From Veillonella rodentium (GTDB lineage Bacteria; Bacillota; Negativicutes; Veillonellales; Veillonellaceae), in assembly GCF_900187285.1 (NCBI RefSeq), contig NZ_LT906470.1:1441501-1505500 (forward strand): a stretch of DNA of 64,000 nt, written 5' to 3'. The notes under the pieces are model-generated. The model made no database searches, was not told the DNA's origin, and worked only from the letters and a program-made list of their open reading frames with translations. Both the position numbers and the translations under genes were made by a program. This document shows positions 62,985 through 64,000 of this stretch, in pieces. Position 1 is the first letter of the stretch. Each line of letters starts with the position of its first letter.

Positions 62985-64000
62985 TTATTTGTCAGGTTGT
63001 CGTTTCTCTTCCAATTTCTGACCGTCTTTTTGTTGAGCTGCCGTCGTATCGGGACGCTCCTCCCGTTTGATATAATAACGACTGAATTTATCCACACGGC
63101 TCGTGGACGGCATATAGGCAACAGTTTCACCCTTCCGCCCTGCTACAGATTTGATATACTCCGCATCTGCTTTTTCTACTTCAGCCAATTTATCCTCCAA
63201 CAGCTTCTCTATAATTTTCTGACGTTCCCCCGCCTTTTTATCCAGTGCTTTATACACATTACCGAACGGCTTTATAATCTTTAAATCATCACTCTGTAAG
63301 CATTCGATAGTGGAACCAATATTAATTCTTTCGGAAAGAGCCTGCCCCGCTAAAAAGCCGTTATAGAGACGCCCGCTTGCATGACTTGCTTTAAGCCGAT
63401 TAAGCACCTCATCATTTAACGTTTGCCACTCATATTGCGCATTGGCCAACTCATGAATCCGATACAACTCCGAAGTCAACGTGTCCGCTTCATTGGCGGA
63501 AGCATAATAACCGCCGCCAGCTTCGGCAATTTGTCTCAATAATGCGTCTTGATTCGCATCGACATTAAGACCTATAATTCCCAGAATGACATTGGTCTTT
63601 CCGCCTTTTAATTTCTCCGCCTCAGCCACCGGATCACCGTCACAAGTTTCGATGCCGTCGGTAATGATGTATAAAATATTAACATCCTTCTCCCCCGTAA
63701 ATTGACTCAAGTCAGAAGCTCCTTTTTCAATGGATTTCGCAACCGATGTCCAGCCCGTCGGTTGGATCGGAGTCATACTGGATTTTATTTTCTCCCGATC
63801 AAGTTTCGTTATCGGTTGCAACAGCTCATTGGCGCCGCAAGATTCCGTACGTTTTTCCGCCGTATTGTCTCCTAAATGTCCAAATACGCGCAGGCCTACA
63901 TTAGCATTATCCGGTAAGGTCGCCAAAATTTCATTAATGGAGTTTTTAGCAATATCCATCATACTTTGCCCTTTAATTTCATTGACCATGGATCCGCTGG
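62985..64000 (-). CDS. Von Willebrand factor A domain protein, 5' end beyond the window
   Basis: The reading frame stays open to the right edge, so the gene is partial; 338 codons are visible. The first residues at the edge are SGSM, the end of a DxSGSM MIDAS metal motif, so the start lies outside. The rest of the VWA domain includes GWTSVAKSIEKG (MIDAS threonine/serine region) and ITDGIETCDGD. A helical, lysine/glutamate-rich C-terminal region (about the last 100 residues) ends in polar tail KLEEKRQPDK. Function is unknown; extracellular or envelope location is possible but the signal region is not visible. Confidence 0.82.
   Translation of the reverse strand, partial: SGSMVNEIKGQSMMDIAKNSINEILATLPDNANVGLRVFGHLGDNTAEKRTESCGANELLQPITKLDREKIKSSMTPIQPTGWTSVAKSIEKGASDLSQFTGEKDVNILYIITDGIETCDGDPVAEAEKLKGGKTNVILGIIGLNVDANQDALLRQIAEAGGGYYASANEADTLTSELYRIHELANAQYEWQTLNDEVLNRLKASHASGRLYNGFLAGQALSERINIGSTIECLQSDDLKIIKPFGNVYKALDKKAGERQKIIEKLLEDKLAEVEKADAEYIKSVAGRKGETVAYMPSTSRVDKFSRYYIKREERPDTTAAQQKDGQKLEEKRQPDK

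Overview
The window is a low-to-mid GC (roughly 40 percent by eye), densely coded stretch of bacterial chromosome. Gene content, protein style and strong AGGAGG ribosome binding sites point to Veillonella or a close relative in the Negativicutes. This assignment is an inference from gene families; no rRNA or marker-gene comparison was possible. Almost every gene lies on the minus strand; exceptions are guaC, a glutaredoxin-like gene and a transposase remnant.

Region 1-11.8 kb is a purine-catabolism cluster of the E. coli yge/ygf type, transcribed right to left: a YheO-type regulator, ygeX, ygeY, ygeW, carbamate kinase, ssnA, a short ygfK, hyuA, and the front part of an xdhD-type molybdenum hydroxylase that runs off the left edge. 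A strong promoter with a palindromic operator precedes the regulator gene, and a terminator hairpin sits inside the cluster after ygeW. Related functions recur at 24.8-28.7 kb (a urate/xanthine-type NCS2 permease, formimino-THF cyclodeaminase, formate-THF ligase) and at 38.7 kb (GMP reductase).

Region 12-24.5 kb is mixed: a DUF3793/flavodoxin pair, a secreted orphan, glnS, a 2-hydroxyacid dehydrogenase, mscL with a zinc-ribbon tail, an OLD-family ATPase/TOPRIM nuclease with an apparent C2H2 zinc finger, an EamA transporter, thrC, tRNA-Lys, and a MOSC-moaA-orphan operon with two CRP/FNR-like sites upstream. More molybdenum cofactor genes (moeA, a mobA-mobB fusion) lie at 35.7-38.0 kb with thiT; they could serve the XdhD enzyme.

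Region 29-35.4 kb holds an L(+)-tartrate dehydratase pair (ttdAB) with two tandem paralogous SLC13 transporters, an AraC regulator and a small cupin. Region 39.9-48.2 kb has an MFS transporter, two M20 amidohydrolases and an arginine operon (M20-argF-argC-argB-argD) behind a promoter flanked by AT-rich palindromes. Region 48.6-56.6 kb has a metallophosphoesterase, a small insertion sequence whose transposase is broken by one stop codon and which is flanked by an exact 27-bp direct repeat, carbonic anhydrase, ilvBN, a glutaredoxin-like gene, folT, a small Cys-rich protein, a methyltransferase and tRNA-Arg. Region 56.8-64 kb has a DUF4198 secreted protein, typA, a QueG-like iron-sulfur protein, murB, a YlbF-family protein, trmL and a von Willebrand factor A protein cut by the right edge. 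No CRISPR array, rRNA, prophage or integrative element was seen.
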